Source: Bradyrhizobium sp. CB1717 (GTDB lineage Bacteria; Pseudomonadota; Alphaproteobacteria; Rhizobiales; Xanthobacteraceae). From it: a stretch of DNA of 64,000 bases. This document shows, piece after piece, positions 26,880 through 35,775 of this stretch. Made by a program: the position numbers and the translations under genes. Every line of letters begins with the position of its first letter. Position 1 is the first letter of the stretch. The stretch covers positions 3,472,001-3,536,000 of the forward strand of contig NZ_CP121666.1 in assembly GCF_029714325.1 (NCBI RefSeq). Reading direction: 5' to 3'. The notes beneath the pieces were generated by a model. The model made no database searches, was not told the DNA's origin, and saw only the letters and a program-made list of their open reading frames with translations.

Positions 26880-26893
26880 TTGATCCCGATCAA
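26880..26893. promoter_or_regulatory. FNR/FixK box 8 (41-residue membrane peptide)
   Basis: TTGATCCCGATCAA, with perfect five-base arms and the strongest match of the eight. It ends 54 bp before ATG 26948 of a small gene. Confidence 0.8.
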
Positions 26894-26947
26894 TGACGCC
26901 GAGGACCGGTCACAAATAATGCCCTCAAACAATCCGGGAGGAGTATG

Positions 26948-27073
26948 ATGCCCACAGACGCGTTGCTGATGACCATTGTCGTCGTGGCGATCTTCGTCAC
27001 TTTCGCCGCAGCTCTGGCGTGGGCGGATCGGCAAACCAGCTCAGGCCGGATCGACCTCGATTCCAGGCGTTGA
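26948..27073 (+). CDS. Small single-span membrane protein (41 residues)
   Basis: A short reading frame from ATG 26948 (or the adjacent ATG 26945) to TGA 27071-27073. GGGAGGAG lies just upstream with good spacing. The product has a hydrophobic helix at about residues 7-26 (LMTIVVVAIFVTFAAALAWA) and a polar, charged C-terminus. A perfect FNR/FixK box precedes it. Small membrane peptides of this kind accompany oxygen-regulated genes in rhizobia, but I cannot assign a function. It may assist a respiratory complex (inference). Confidence 0.75.
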   Translation: MPTDALLMTIVVVAIFVTFAAALAWADRQTSSGRIDLDSRR

Positions 27074-27369
27074 AGCTCTTGATCGTAGATCCCGGTCTAA
27101 TGTGCCAGTAGTAATGTGCTAGCCGCCCACTCGAGCGCAGTCGGCTGTTGGCCGCTCGGCAGCGCCTCAACACAACAACGACCTGCGGGGCCTGCAACTC
27201 TGCATCGACGGGGGTGCATTGGCGCATCCTTCGGATGCGGGCTTCGAGCCGGGCGGAGGCATTTTCGCCGCATTTGCCTCAAACCGTGGGCATGCTTTCC
27301 GGTTGAAAAGCCGGACAACACTGACTACGCAGGAACTCCAGTGCCTCGCAGCCTTAGGAGCCCAGCGGC
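27074..27369. other. Intergenic region before second Crp/Fnr gene
   Basis: About 296 bases with no convincing reading frame, FNR/FixK box or hairpin terminator. It presumably contains the promoter of the downstream regulator. Confidence 0.5.
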
Positions 27370-28098
27370 GTGCCTCAGGACAAGACCGGCGACCCCCGAC
27401 AATCGGCGGGCAACAAATTATCGGTCCTGCGCAAGCACCCGATCTTCGCGGATCTGGAGCCGGACGCGCTCGATCAACTCTGCCGCTACGCCAAGCACAC
27501 CACCGTGAAGCGCGGTGCGACGATCGCCGCCAAGGGCGATCCCGGCAACAACCTGTTCGCGGTGATCACCGGAACGGTGAAGATATCCTCCTCATCGCCC
27601 GACGGGCGGAATGCCATTCTCAATCTCATCGGCCCCGGCGAGATTTTTGGCGAGATCGCGGTTCTTGACGGTGCGCCGCGATCGGCGGATGCCACCGCCA
27701 ACACCAATTGCGAGCTCTACATCATCGACCGCCGCGACTTCCTGCCGTTCGTGAAGAGTCAGCCGGCGCTGGCGATGAAGTTCATCGAGCTGCTCTGCGC
27801 GCGCCTGCGCTGGACCAGCCAGCAGGTCGAGCAGGTGATCCTGCAAAATCTGCCGGGGCGGCTGGCAAGCGCGCTGCTCGGCCTCACCGAGGAGCGCAAG
27901 TTCGACTCAGGTAGCGGCACGCTCGCCATCACCCAGCAGGAGATCAGCGAGATGGTGGGGATGACGCGCGAGAGCATCAACAAGCAATTGCGCGCCTGGG
28001 CCGGTCGCGGTTGGGTTCGTCTCGAGCATGGTGCCATCGTGGTGCTCGACACCGATGCCTTGCGCGAGCTCGCCGAGAGCGGCCTCGACGGCGAATGA
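27370..28098 (+). CDS. Crp/Fnr-family regulator without cluster cysteines
   Basis: A 242-residue regulator starting at GTG 27370. The cyclic-nucleotide-binding-type domain spans about 20-135 (GDPGNNLFAVITG; GPGEIFGEIAVLDGAPRSA) and the winged helix about 165-225 with recognition helix MTRESINKQLRAW. The effector motif FGEIAVLDGAPRSA is Crp-like, so cAMP or a similar ligand is possible. It lacks the N-terminal cysteine array and the ETVSR recognition motif of the upstream FNR-type gene, so it should bind different DNA. Its place next to that gene may reflect layered control. Confidence 0.87.
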   Translation: MPQDKTGDPRQSAGNKLSVLRKHPIFADLEPDALDQLCRYAKHTTVKRGATIAAKGDPGNNLFAVITGTVKISSSSPDGRNAILNLIGPGEIFGEIAVLDGAPRSADATANTNCELYIIDRRDFLPFVKSQPALAMKFIELLCARLRWTSQQVEQVILQNLPGRLASALLGLTEERKFDSGSGTLAITQQEISEMVGMTRESINKQLRAWAGRGWVRLEHGAIVVLDTDALRELAESGLDGE

Positions 28099-28108
28099 TG
28101 CGTCGCGT

Positions 28109-28885
28109 CTAGTTGTCGATGATGGCGACCGCGCGGGTCCAGCCCGCGGAGGCGCGTTCGATCTTCACCGGGAAGCACGAGACCGTGAATCCGGTGGAAG
28201 GCAATTGATCGAGATTGTGCAGCTTCTCGAGATGGCAATAGCCGATGTGCCGTCCCGCCTTGTGGCCTTCCCAGATCAGGCCGGCGTCCCTGGTTTCGGC
28301 ATATTTCTGCGCAGTGAAGACGAACGGCGCGTCCCAGCTCCAGCCATCGGTGCCGGTCAGTCGCACGCCGCGATCGAGCAGATACATGGTGGCTTCATAG
28401 CCCATGCCGCAACCGGAGTTGACGTAACTGGCCTCGCCGAATTTGGCGCCGGCGCTGGTGTTGACGACGACGATCTCGAGCGGCGATAGCCTGTGCCCGA
28501 TGCGCTTGAGCTCCGCCTCGACGTCGCCGGCAGTCACGACATAGCCGTCAGGCAGATGCCGGAAGTCGAGCTTCACGCCGGGCTGAAAGCACCACTCCAG
28601 CGGTACCTCGTCGATGGTCCATGACCGCTCGCCGCGGTTCATGGTCGGATGAAAGTGCCAGGGCGCATCGAGATGCGTACCGTTGTGGGTGGACAGCGAC
28701 ACCTGCTCCACGGCCCAGCCCTGGCCATCCGGCAGGTCTTCCGCCTTGAGGCCGTCGAAGAACTGCAGCATGCGCGGCAAGCCCTGCTGGTGATCGATAT
28801 AGTTGATGGTCGGGTGATTACCGGGCGGATCGGACGTTACGTCGTTTCTGAGCGGCACGGAAATATCGATCAGCTTCCGCGGCAT
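28109..28885 (-). CDS. Cyclase-family (kynurenine formamidase-like) hydrolase
   Basis: A 258-residue metal-dependent hydrolase from ATG 28885, six bases after GAGGGA. The metal motif STHNGTHLDAPWHF near residue 90 matches the HXGTHXDXPXH signature of the cyclase/kynurenine formamidase superfamily, and a later His-Glu pair is in WEGHKAGRHIGYCHLEK. Such enzymes hydrolyse amides or lactones. It is divergent from a TRAP transporter and may process the imported compound. A 31-bp near-palindrome lies between them. The substrate is not known. Confidence 0.85.
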   Translation of the reverse strand: MPRKLIDISVPLRNDVTSDPPGNHPTINYIDHQQGLPRMLQFFDGLKAEDLPDGQGWAVEQVSLSTHNGTHLDAPWHFHPTMNRGERSWTIDEVPLEWCFQPGVKLDFRHLPDGYVVTAGDVEAELKRIGHRLSPLEIVVVNTSAGAKFGEASYVNSGCGMGYEATMYLLDRGVRLTGTDGWSWDAPFVFTAQKYAETRDAGLIWEGHKAGRHIGYCHLEKLHNLDQLPSTGFTVSCFPVKIERASAGWTRAVAIIDN

Positions 28886-29011
28886 AGGCATTCCCTCGCG
28901 ACAGTCCGGTGTTTGCGACATCTTGAGGGGCCTCCATTGGAGGCGTCAAGTCACGCTCCGGCGACGTCGAGCCAGCCCGCCATACCCACCATAGTGCGAA
29001 TTGCGCCAGAA

Positions 29012-29042
29012 ATCGATCGATGCAACTCTTGCATTGATCGAT
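29012..29042. promoter_or_regulatory. 31-bp near-palindrome in divergent region (candidate operator)
   Basis: Arms ATCGATCGATGCAA and TTGCATTGATCGAT around CTC, 13 of 14 positions paired. It lies 127 bp from the cyclase start and 139 bp before the TRAP binding-protein gene. LacI- or GntR-like binding is plausible, but no regulator gene is adjacent. Confidence 0.5.
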
Positions 29043-29099
29043 GCTGGATTTGGCTTGGACAGAGAATGCCGCCCGCCCTAGGGACGAGATTGGCGCTTG

Positions 29100-29115
29100 A
29101 CTTCACGCCTGAAGT
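29100..29115. promoter_or_regulatory. Inverted repeat ACTTCA-N4-TGAAGT
   Basis: A perfect six-base inverted repeat 65 bp upstream of the TRAP binding-protein ATG, in promoter position. It may be a second operator; its binder is unknown. Confidence 0.35.
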
Positions 29116-29180
29116 GGAGCGACCCAAGACGGCCCGCAGCCTGCCCGACAACGACATAATCACTTCAGGAGGAAGCCCAG

Positions 29181-30152
29181 ATGAAGACACTTACCGGTAT
29201 CATCGCAGCCGCCGTGCTGGCGGTCTCAGCGCCCTTGGCGACCGCCCGCGATTTCCGCTCCGCCGACATCCATCCGGCCGACTACCCGACCGTCGAGGCC
29301 GTCAAGTTCATGGGCAAGCAACTCGCGACGGCGAGCGGCGGCAAGCTGGGCGTGAAGGTGTTTCCGAACGGCGCCCTGGGCTCGGAAAAGGACACCATCG
29401 AGCAGCTCAAGATCGGCGCGCTCGACATGATGCGCATCAACGCATCGCCGCTCAACAACTTCGTGCCCGAAACCATCGCCCTGTGCCTGCCCTTCGTCTT
29501 CCGCGACACGCAGCACATGCGCACGGTCCTTGACGGGCCGATCGGCGACGAGATCCTGGCGGCCATGGAGCCCGCGGGTCTGGTCGGCCTTGCCTATTAC
29601 GACAGCGGCGCCCGGTCCATCTACACCGTCAAGGCACCGGTCAAGTCGCTGGCGGATCTCAAGGGCCTGAAGATCCGCGTCCAGCAATCTGATCTCTGGG
29701 TCGGCATGATCCAGAGCCTCGGTGCCAACCCGACCCCGATGCCCTATGGCGAGGTCTACACCGCTCTCAAGACCGGCCTGGTGGACGCCGCCGAGAACAA
29801 CTGGCCCTCCTATGAGTCCTCGCGTCATTTCGAGGCGGCCAAGTTCTACAACGTCACCGAGCACTCGCTCGCCCCCGAAGTTCTCGTGATGTCCAAAAAG
29901 GTCTGGGACACGCTGAGCAAGGAGGATCAGGCGATGGTCCGCAAGGCAGCCAAGGAATCGGTGCCGGTCATGCGCAAGCTCTGGGACGAGCGCGAGCAGG
30001 CCTCTCGCAAGACCGTCGAGGCGGCCGGCGTCCAGGTCGTGACCGTCGCCAACAAGCAGGAGTTCGTCGACGCGATGAAGCCGGTGTACCAGAAATTCGC
30101 CGGCGACGAGAAGCTGCAGGGCCTCGTCAAGCGTATCCAGGACACGAAGTAA
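29181..30152 (+). CDS. TRAP transporter substrate-binding protein (DctP family)
   Basis: A 323-residue periplasmic protein with an N-terminal signal peptide (cleavage after about residue 22, TARDF). It has the DctP-family signature, including the conserved ligand-carboxylate Arg in LKGLKIRVQQSDLW and the substrate-loop segment LVDAAENNWPSY. CAGGAGG precedes the ATG. It binds an organic acid and delivers it to the two membrane subunits encoded downstream. The substrate is not predictable; the adjacent cyclase and SDR suggest a cyclic or hydroxylated acid (inference). Confidence 0.92.
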   Translation: MKTLTGIIAAAVLAVSAPLATARDFRSADIHPADYPTVEAVKFMGKQLATASGGKLGVKVFPNGALGSEKDTIEQLKIGALDMMRINASPLNNFVPETIALCLPFVFRDTQHMRTVLDGPIGDEILAAMEPAGLVGLAYYDSGARSIYTVKAPVKSLADLKGLKIRVQQSDLWVGMIQSLGANPTPMPYGEVYTALKTGLVDAAENNWPSYESSRHFEAAKFYNVTEHSLAPEVLVMSKKVWDTLSKEDQAMVRKAAKESVPVMRKLWDEREQASRKTVEAAGVQVVTVANKQEFVDAMKPVYQKFAGDEKLQGLVKRIQDTK

Positions 30153-30217
30153 ACCACGGCGGAGCGGGTCCGGCGTCGCCGCAAGGTGACACCGGGCCCT
30201 CGCGAGGGAGGCGCGCG

Positions 30218-30769
30218 ATGACAGACCCACATGTCGCAGATCACGAGCAGGAGGCGGTTGCCGGACGCCCGTCCACCGGCCTGCTCTCGCGGATCAATGC
30301 ACCCATCGCGCGCCTGGGCATGTATCTGTCGGTGACCGGTCTGCTCGTCATCGTCACCATCGTGTTCTACCAGGTGTTCGGACGGTACGTGCTCAATTCC
30401 AGCCCGACCTGGACCGAGAACCTTGCGCTGGTCCTCATTCTGTACGTCACGCTGATCGGCGCCGCCGTCGGCGTCCGCGATGCCGGACATATCGGCATGG
30501 ACAGTCTGCTGGTCATGCTTCCGGATCATGTGCGTGAGAAGATCGAGATCGTGATCCATGTTCTGGTGGCCGTGTTCGGCATCGCGATGGCCTATAACGG
30601 CTGGATCCTCGGATCATCGGTCGGTACGGTGAAAATCCCCAATCTCGGCTTGCCTGAAGTGATCCGCTACGTGCCGCTGATCGCTTCGGGCATCCTGATC
30701 GTTTCCTTCTCCATCGAGCACATCATTGCCCTCCTGCGCGGCGAAGAGGTCGTCCCCTCATGGAACTGA
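30218..30769 (+). CDS. TRAP transporter small permease (DctQ family)
   Basis: A 183-residue inner-membrane protein with four predicted helices, the usual DctQ layout. Helix 1 (about 30-52) is followed by FGRYVLNSSPTWTENLALVLILY, which contains the conserved W-E of the family. GAGGGAGG lies just upstream of the ATG. Its last ten bases overlap the start of the large permease gene, indicating coupled translation. Confidence 0.9.
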   Translation: MTDPHVADHEQEAVAGRPSTGLLSRINAPIARLGMYLSVTGLLVIVTIVFYQVFGRYVLNSSPTWTENLALVLILYVTLIGAAVGVRDAGHIGMDSLLVMLPDHVREKIEIVIHVLVAVFGIAMAYNGWILGSSVGTVKIPNLGLPEVIRYVPLIASGILIVSFSIEHIIALLRGEEVVPSWN

Positions 30770-32052
30770 TCATTCTCGGCGCCACTTTCTTCGGCTTCCT
30801 GATCCTCGGCGTCCCGGTCGCCTTCGCGATCGGCCTCTCCGCAATCTGCACCATCCTCTACGAAGGCCTGCCGGTCGCCGTCATCTTCCAGCAGATGATG
30901 TCGGGGATGAACATCTTCTCGTTCCTGGCCATCCCGTTCTTCGTCTTCAGCGGTGAGCTGATGCTGCATGGCGGCGTCGCCGACAAGATCGTGAAGCTCG
31001 CCAAGAATCTCGTCGGCCACATCCGCGGCGGCCTCGGCATGTCGAACGTGGTCGCCTGCACGTTGTTCGGCGGCGTCTCCGGCTCGCCCGTGGCCGACGT
31101 GTCGGCGATGGGCGCGGTGATGATCCCGATGATGAAAAAAGAGGGGTTCGACACCGACTACGCCGTCAACGTCACCACCCATGCCTCGCTGGTCGGCGCG
31201 CTGATGCCGACCAGCCACAACATGATCATCTATGCGCTGGCCGCCGGCGGCAAGGTCTCGATCGGCGCGCTGATTGCCGCCGGCCTCCTGCCGGCGCTGG
31301 TGCTGATGGTGTGCATGCTGGTCGCCGCCTACGCGGTCGCGGTGAAGCGGGGCTATCCGGCCGGCAAGTTCCCGGGTTGGGCCGAGGTGTTCCGTTCGCT
31401 CGCCGCCGCGCTGCCCGGCCTTCTGATCGTCGGCATCATCCTGGCGGGCATCCTGTCCGGCGTCTTCACGGCAACTGAATCGGCGGCCGTCGCGGTCACC
31501 TACACGATCCTGCTGACCTTCTTCATCTACCGCACCATGACCCTGCAGAACTTCCTGCGGGCCGCGGCCAAAGCGGTGAAGACGACGGGCGTGGTGCTGC
31601 TGCTGATCGGCGTCTCCACCATGTTCCAGTACCTGATGGGGCTCTATGAAGTCGCAGATTTCGCCGGCGACCTCATGAGCAAGGTCTCGACGCAGCCCTG
31701 GATGATCTTCCTGCTCATCAACGTCATCCTGTTCGTGCTTGGCACGTTCATGGACATGGCGGCGACCATCCTGATCTGCACCCCGATCTTCCTGCCGATC
31801 GCGATGAAGGCCGGCATGGACCCGGTGCAGTTCGGCATGCTGATGCTGATCAACTGCGCGCTCGGACTGAACACCCCGCCGGTCGGAACGACGCAGTTCG
31901 TCGGCTGCGCCATCGGCGGCATCTCGGTCGGCGCGGTGATGCGCACCATTCTGCCGTTCTATGCCGCGCTGATCGCGGCGCTGATGTTTGTCACCTACGT
32001 TCCCGCGTTCTCGCTGTGGCTGCCGCGCCTCTTGATGGGATACAAGGGATAG
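30760..32052 (+). CDS. TRAP transporter large permease (DctM family)
   Basis: A 430-residue polytopic membrane protein of the ion transporter superfamily with about 12 helices. Family segments are plain: FSFLAIPFFVFSGELM, GVSGSPVADVSAMGAVMIPMM and NTPPVGTTQFVGCAIG. It uses a sodium gradient to move the substrate received from the binding protein. It starts within the end of the small permease gene. An SDR gene follows 79 bp downstream in the same direction. Confidence 0.93.
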   Translation: MELIILGATFFGFLILGVPVAFAIGLSAICTILYEGLPVAVIFQQMMSGMNIFSFLAIPFFVFSGELMLHGGVADKIVKLAKNLVGHIRGGLGMSNVVACTLFGGVSGSPVADVSAMGAVMIPMMKKEGFDTDYAVNVTTHASLVGALMPTSHNMIIYALAAGGKVSIGALIAAGLLPALVLMVCMLVAAYAVAVKRGYPAGKFPGWAEVFRSLAAALPGLLIVGIILAGILSGVFTATESAAVAVTYTILLTFFIYRTMTLQNFLRAAAKAVKTTGVVLLLIGVSTMFQYLMGLYEVADFAGDLMSKVSTQPWMIFLLINVILFVLGTFMDMAATILICTPIFLPIAMKAGMDPVQFGMLMLINCALGLNTPPVGTTQFVGCAIGGISVGAVMRTILPFYAALIAALMFVTYVPAFSLWLPRLLMGYKG

Positions 32053-32131
32053 CTGCCGTGCGTGCGCCGGCACTTGGCCGGCGCATCGCCCTTGCGTAGT
32101 TTGCGCCACGACAACAGGGAGAAATCTGTCC

Positions 32132-32938
32132 GTGACCGACTATCGCAAGCTCTTCGATCTCACCGGCAAGACAGCCGTGGTGCTCGGTGCCGCCTCGGGG
32201 ATCGGCAAATCGTCGGCCGAGGCGCTGGCCGGGTTAGGGGCCCGCGTCGTCTGCGCCGATCGCGCGCTTGACGCTGCGGAAGCGACCGCCGCCGGCATTC
32301 GCGAGAAGGGCGGGTGGGCGGAAGCAGCCAGCTGCGATGCCGCGAGCGCTGCGGACGTCAACGCACTGGCGAAAACCGTGATGCAAAAGTTCCCACGGCT
32401 CGACATCGCCGTGACGACGCCCGGGCTCAACATCCGCAAAACCATCCTCGACTACACCGAGGAGGATCTCGACCGCGTCCTCAACCTCAACGTCAAGGGC
32501 ACGGTCTGGTTCTTCCAGGCCTTCGGCCGCATCATGGTCGCGCAGAAGGGCGGGAGCATCATTGCCTGCTCCTCGGTGCGCGCGGTGACCATCGAGCCCG
32601 GCCTTGGCGTCTACGGCTCCACCAAGGCGGCGATCGGCCTCTTGGTGAAGGGATTTGCCTCCGAGGTCGGCCATGCCGGCGTGCGCGTCAACGCGATCGC
32701 GCCGAGCATCGCCGAGACCGCGCTGACCGGCCCGTTCAAGCAGCGCCCGGACATCTACAATCTCTATGCCGGCCACACCGTGTTCAATCGTTGGAGCAGC
32801 GCCGACGAGGTCGCCACCGCCGTGGCTTATCTCGCCTCGGATGCCGCGAGCTATGTCAGCGGCAGCACGTTGTTCGTTGACGGCGGCTGGACCGCGGTCG
32901 ATGGTCCTCCGACTGGTCTCACCCAGTTGCACAAATAG
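32132..32938 (+). CDS. SDR-family dehydrogenase associated with TRAP operon
   Basis: A 268-residue short-chain dehydrogenase beginning at GTG 32132, ten bases after GGGAG. The cofactor motif is GAASGIGKSSAEAL, the catalytic Ser is in IIACSSVRA, and YGSTK supplies Tyr and Lys. The C-terminal LFVDGGWTAVDG is typical of the family. An acidic residue after the second beta strand (CADRALDAAEA) suggests NAD preference (inference). It probably oxidises the imported substrate. Confidence 0.87.
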   Translation: MTDYRKLFDLTGKTAVVLGAASGIGKSSAEALAGLGARVVCADRALDAAEATAAGIREKGGWAEAASCDAASAADVNALAKTVMQKFPRLDIAVTTPGLNIRKTILDYTEEDLDRVLNLNVKGTVWFFQAFGRIMVAQKGGSIIACSSVRAVTIEPGLGVYGSTKAAIGLLVKGFASEVGHAGVRVNAIAPSIAETALTGPFKQRPDIYNLYAGHTVFNRWSSADEVATAVAYLASDAASYVSGSTLFVDGGWTAVDGPPTGLTQLHK

Positions 32939-32953
32939 GACGGCCAGCCGCAT

Positions 32954-33652
32954 CTAGCCGGCAAAGCCCATACGCTGGCGCAAGTCTTTCCGGTTTGCGC
33001 CGGTCAGCAACGCGACCAGCGCGGCTGCTTCTTTCGGATGTGCAGCCCGCGCGGTCACGCCGGCCGTGTACATCGTCACGAGCTCGCAGCCCGGCGGAAG
33101 CGCCCCCGACAGCGCGATGCCGTCGGTCGCGATGATCTCGGTCGCCTGCGTGCAGCCAATCGGCCGCGTCGCAGTCGAGTTCGCAAGCTCGCGCATCGCC
33201 GTCGCGCCGTTCGGAAAGATTTTCAAGCGCGATGCGACCTCGTAAGCGATGCCGAGCTGATCCAGCACCCTTGCGACGTGCTGTCCCGCGGTCGACGCCT
33301 TCGTGTCCGGGACGTAGATGGCGTCTGCGGAACGCAGCGCGTCGCGCAAATCGGCTTCTGTCTTCACCGTCACCCTGGGGTCGCGGCTGCGGACCGCCAG
33401 TGCGGTCTCCACCCGGCCGACATCCGCGATCGAGGCGGGGGTAACGAGCTTCTCCTCGGTAAGCTTCGCAAGCAGGGCCTGCGTCAGGATCACGAGATCG
33501 GCCGGCGTACCCGCGCGCAGCTTGTCGGCCATGATACCAACGGCGCCGAACTCGCCGTCAATGCTACAGCCGGTCTCAGCCTTGAAGGCATCACTGAGGC
33601 TGCGCACCAGGCCTTGCGCCGCGCCGCCGCTCAAGATGTTCACTGTCGTCAC
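32954..33652 (-). CDS. ModA-fold binding protein without signal peptide
   Basis: A 232-residue type II periplasmic-binding-protein fold resembling ModA-type molybdate-binding proteins (ILSGGAAQGLVRSLSDAFKAETG; GEFGAVGIMADKLRAGTPADLVILT). The only credible start is GTG 33652, which overlaps the stop of the Mo-hydroxylase large subunit as GTGA. The N-terminus begins directly with the first beta strand and has no hydrophobic export sequence, so the protein is expected in the cytoplasm. It may bind a substrate, molybdate or another anion for the adjacent enzyme (inference). No ModB/ModC genes are nearby. Confidence 0.75.
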   Translation of the reverse strand: MTTVNILSGGAAQGLVRSLSDAFKAETGCSIDGEFGAVGIMADKLRAGTPADLVILTQALLAKLTEEKLVTPASIADVGRVETALAVRSRDPRVTVKTEADLRDALRSADAIYVPDTKASTAGQHVARVLDQLGIAYEVASRLKIFPNGATAMRELANSTATRPIGCTQATEIIATDGIALSGALPPGCELVTMYTAGVTARAAHPKEAAALVALLTGANRKDLRQRMGFAG

Positions 33653-35775
33653 GATGCAAGCTCCATGGCTGCAATGATCCTGTTGCGCGTGATCGGCAGG
33701 TCGCGCACGCGCACGCCGAGGCAATCGAACACGGCATTCGCGATCGCCGCCGTCACCGGGCCGTGCGCGGCTTCGCCGGCGCCGACCGGCTCGATCTCCG
33801 GGCGCTGGATGATCTCGACATCCACCGCCGGCACCTCGCTGAATGTCAGGATCGGATAGTCCGTCCACGAGGTTGAGATGATACGCGACCGGTCGAAACG
33901 AACGCGCTCCTTCAGCACCCAGCTCGTCGCCTGGATCGCACCTCCCTCGATCTGGTTGACGACGCCGTCCGGATTGATGGCCTCTCCGACATCGACCGCA
34001 AGCGTCAGCCGCTTCACGCGGATGTCGTCGGCACCTTCGATCTCTGCAATCGCGGCGCAATAGGCGCCGGTGTTCTTATAGCGGGCAAAGCCGACGCCGT
34101 GACCGATACCGGCCTGCTTCTGAGGTTTCCACTGCGCGCGTCGGGCTGCGGCGCGGATGACGTCGCGCGCCCGCTCGTCACGGAGATGGCGCAGGCGGAA
34201 TGCGACGGGGTCCTCGCCGCGTAGCGCGGCGATCTCATCGAGCAAGAACTCGATGGCGAAGACATTGCCTTGTCCGCCCAGCGTCCGCAGCGCCGAGGTA
34301 CGCACCGGCATGGTCAGCAGCCGGTGGCTCGTGATCGTCCAGGCCGGGAGGTCATAGAGTGGAACGGAGTTGCGGTCGCCACCGCCGCCATTGGTTGCGG
34401 GCGGATTGGTCGAGATCATGCGCGGATAGGGATTTGCAATTTCGGTTGCCGCGAGCAACGCGGGCTGCGCTGCACGCCCCGGCCGCGCGGCGTGGCCGTT
34501 GCTCCAGATTGCATGGCGCCAGCCAACGATCTCATTGTCCGCATCGAGATCGGCCTCGATCTCTATGGCCATGGCTGCACCAAACGGTGCATGGCTCATC
34601 TCGTCGTGGCGCGACCATTGCACCCGGACCGGTCGGCCGCTGGCCGCTTTCGCCAGCAGCACGGCATCGAGCGCGACGTCATCGGCGGCATTGTGTCCAT
34701 AGCAGCCTGCGCCCTCCAAGTGCTCGACGACGATGTTCCCTGCCGGCAGCTTGAGCACGATGGCGAGATCGGCGCGCAGCAGATAGACACCCTGGCTGTG
34801 GGTCCAGACATGGACACGATCGCCGTCCCACTGTGCCATGGCGCAGGAGGGCGCGATCGAGGCATGGGCGATGTAGGGTCGGGTGTATTGCCGGCGCAGA
34901 GTTCGGGCGGGCTCGCGCGGCGACGACGCCGGCTTTGTGTCTATGATGGTTGTTTCGATCGGCTGGCCTTTTAGGAAGCCTGCGAGATCGTCTTCATCGG
35001 GCAGCGGCTCGCTCGCCGACCACGTCGCGCCTTTGCGCAGGACTTTCAGTGCGGCATCCGCCGTTGCCTCACTTTCAGCGACTACGCCGGCAAATCCGCC
35101 GTCGCGGACGATCGCGACGAGACCGGGGTCCGCGCGTGCGGCTGTGTCGTCCAGCGCGATCAGCCTGGCGCCCGAGATGTCCGGCCTCAGCACGCGTCCG
35201 TGCAGCAAACCCTGCAATGCCCGGTCATGGATGAAGCGCGGCTGGGCGAACACCTTGTCGGGAATGTCCACGCGCTGGACGGAATGCCCGGCGACGGCGC
35301 GCCTCGAGGCGAGCTTCGCTGCCGCGCCTGGGGTGGCGTTGTGGTCGAGCGAAACATCGCCGGCCAGCTCCCAATAACTGGTCCTGACATTGCCGGGACC
35401 CGAGATCGTGCCGTCATCGACATCGAGCAATGCTGCGTCGACGCCGAGACGCTCCGACGCCGCGGCGAGAAAGCGCTGGCGCACCTCGGCACAGGCATGG
35501 CGCAGCGCGCGGCCGGATTGCTGGACCGACAGGCTGCCCGAGGTGACGCCCTCGTTCGGGCTGGTCGCCGTCGAGGCGCGGACCATCTCGATCCTGCCGA
35601 TACCGACGTCGAGCTCGTCCGCTGCGATCTGCGCCAGCGCCGTGACGATGCCCTGGCCGATCTCGACCTTGCCCGGCGAGATCGCCACACGGCCGTCACC
35701 GGTGAATTTCACCCAGGACGACAGCCTTGGATTGGCCACCAGGCTGACCGGCAGTTTCGGGGCAGGGAAGCTCAT
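33649..35775 (-). CDS. Mo-hydroxylase large subunit (IorB/xanthine dehydrogenase family)
   Basis: A 708-residue molybdopterin-cytosine-dinucleotide enzyme subunit. Family motifs include the N-terminal GKVEIGQGIVTALAQIAADEL, VEHLEGAGCYGHNAADDV, and VGAGEAAHGP near the C-terminus with the catalytic Glu. It resembles isoquinoline 1-oxidoreductase or nicotinate dehydrogenase large subunits, which hydroxylate an N-heterocycle or aldehyde with water. No twin-arginine signal is visible, so it is probably cytoplasmic. It overlaps the small subunit by four bases upstream and the ModA-like gene downstream. No FAD subunit or cytochrome is next to it, so the electron acceptor is open. Confidence 0.87.
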   Translation of the reverse strand: MSFPAPKLPVSLVANPRLSSWVKFTGDGRVAISPGKVEIGQGIVTALAQIAADELDVGIGRIEMVRASTATSPNEGVTSGSLSVQQSGRALRHACAEVRQRFLAAASERLGVDAALLDVDDGTISGPGNVRTSYWELAGDVSLDHNATPGAAAKLASRRAVAGHSVQRVDIPDKVFAQPRFIHDRALQGLLHGRVLRPDISGARLIALDDTAARADPGLVAIVRDGGFAGVVAESEATADAALKVLRKGATWSASEPLPDEDDLAGFLKGQPIETTIIDTKPASSPREPARTLRRQYTRPYIAHASIAPSCAMAQWDGDRVHVWTHSQGVYLLRADLAIVLKLPAGNIVVEHLEGAGCYGHNAADDVALDAVLLAKAASGRPVRVQWSRHDEMSHAPFGAAMAIEIEADLDADNEIVGWRHAIWSNGHAARPGRAAQPALLAATEIANPYPRMISTNPPATNGGGGDRNSVPLYDLPAWTITSHRLLTMPVRTSALRTLGGQGNVFAIEFLLDEIAALRGEDPVAFRLRHLRDERARDVIRAAARRAQWKPQKQAGIGHGVGFARYKNTGAYCAAIAEIEGADDIRVKRLTLAVDVGEAINPDGVVNQIEGGAIQATSWVLKERVRFDRSRIISTSWTDYPILTFSEVPAVDVEIIQRPEIEPVGAGEAAHGPVTAAIANAVFDCLGVRVRDLPITRNRIIAAMELAS

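Noticed and set aside
32954..34060. A longer version of the ModA-like gene starting inside the large-subunit gene
   Set aside because: The extra 136 residues are Arg-rich shadow sequence from another frame; similarity begins at GTG 33652.
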